13,722 bases of DNA from Oscillospiraceae bacterium (GTDB taxonomy: Bacteria > Bacillota > Clostridia > Christensenellales > Aristaeellaceae), in NCBI GenBank assembly GCA_031266295.1, contig JAISBH010000159.1, forward strand, positions 1-13,722, read 5' to 3'. Within the stretch, counting starts at the first letter, position 1; each line of letters begins with the position of its first letter. Of this stretch, positions 13,219 through 13,722 are shown one piece after another. The position numbers and the translations under genes were made by a program. Under the pieces are notes generated by a model that saw nothing but the letters and a program-made list of their open reading frames with translations, had not been told where the DNA came from and searched no databases.

Positions 13219-13722
13219 ATGGCGGCAGCTCACAGGGGATATCCCGACACGTATACGCGATCGTATCCGACCGCGATAAGTCCGCGCAACAAAACGAAGC
13301 GCGGACGTCGTCGGCATCCATTCGGGCGGTTCATACTTATACTGCTGGCTGCGCTGATTGTGCTGGGCGCGGCGGGCGCTATCGCGGCAAACCATATATT
13401 GCAGCCGTTTAGCGATCGATTCCATGAGGGCGTATTCGTGGACGGCACCCCGCTGGCAGGGATGACGCCGCAGGAAGCGTACGAAGCGATCAGCATCAAC
13501 GCGAGCGAGCGGCTGAACCAATGGTCGATGACGCTGACATATCATGACGGCGCCGACGGAGGCGACACGTGGACGCTGACGCCCGATACGCTGGAGATGC
13601 AGATAGATACGGCGGATCAGGTCAACAGCGCGTACATGCAAGGTCGGCAAGGCACGTTGTTTACGCGCCTGCTGGACATATGGACTCTGCGATCGACGCC
13701 GTATCAGGGATATACCACGTTC
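13219..13722 (+). CDS. VanW-family envelope protein, N-terminal part (runs off the right edge)
   Basis: The frame is open from the ATG at 13219 for 168 codons to the window end. Residues 1-36 are a basic cytoplasmic tail (ending RGRRRHP), followed by one transmembrane helix at about 37-60. The extracytoplasmic part starts with FVDGTPLAGMTPQEAYEAI (73-91). It continues with the pattern WSMTLTY...WTLTPDTLEM (102-127), the peptidoglycan-binding-like repeat that precedes the VanW domain in YoaR-type proteins. The VanW domain itself would lie beyond the edge. GAGGGG lies 5-6 nt upstream of the ATG. The role is unknown but is linked to cell envelope and glycopeptide response in related proteins. 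It could be co-transcribed with livHMGF; no separate promoter is convincing. Confidence 0.8.
   Translation, partial: MAAAHRGYPDTYTRSYPTAISPRNKTKRGRRRHPFGRFILILLAALIVLGAAGAIAANHILQPFSDRFHEGVFVDGTPLAGMTPQEAYEAISINASERLNQWSMTLTYHDGADGGDTWTLTPDTLEMQIDTADQVNSAYMQGRQGTLFTRLLDIWTLRSTPYQGYTTF

Overview
The window looks like chromosome from a GC-rich Bacillota (Clostridia-type) anaerobe. I base this on the strong GGAGG-type ribosome binding sites, consensus sigma-A promoters, heavy use of ATA for Ile in otherwise GC-rich genes, an oxygen-sensitive two-subunit class I fumarase, VanW/VanY-type cell-wall proteins, and a Hol_Tox-like toxin peptide. A Christensenellales-like lineage is only a guess. No rRNA, tRNA, CRISPR array, phage gene or transposase gene is visible.

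Layout, left to right. (1) 1-1130, minus: trigger factor, running off the left edge, with a clear promoter. (2) 1131-1608: divergent intergenic region holding a 160-bp palindromic MITE-like element flanked by TA. (3) 1609-3087, plus: PBP5-type D-Ala-D-Ala carboxypeptidase. (4) 3081-4211, minus: THUMP-domain RNA methyltransferase, overlapping the previous gene tail to tail. (5) 4343-5803, plus: membrane-anchored M15 (VanY-type) carboxypeptidase with a long basic N-terminal tail. (6) 5804-7161, minus: class I fumarase alpha and beta subunits with an ATGA overlap. (7) 7162-7639: intergenic region packed with short perfect hairpins. (8) 7640-8836, plus: malic enzyme. (9) 8837-9804: accessory island containing a probable type I toxin-antitoxin module; a 21-bp direct repeat lies at the malic enzyme stop codon and again at the liv promoter. 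(10) 9805-13157, plus: livHMGF, the membrane and ATPase parts of a branched-chain amino acid ABC importer, without a binding protein. (11) 13219-end, plus: start of a VanW-family envelope protein.

The genes form a few functional groups. Fumarase and malic enzyme are divergent neighbours linking fumarate, malate and pyruvate. The two carboxypeptidases and the VanW protein act on or near peptidoglycan. Trigger factor and the methyltransferase are housekeeping genes of protein folding and RNA modification. The least ordinary part is 8825-9745. It holds a 32-aa hydrophobic peptide gene with its own promoter and a start codon buried in a hairpin. An opposing promoter and terminator there would make a short antisense RNA against the 3' end of the peptide mRNA. 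I interpret this as a TxpA/RatA-style type I toxin-antitoxin locus.
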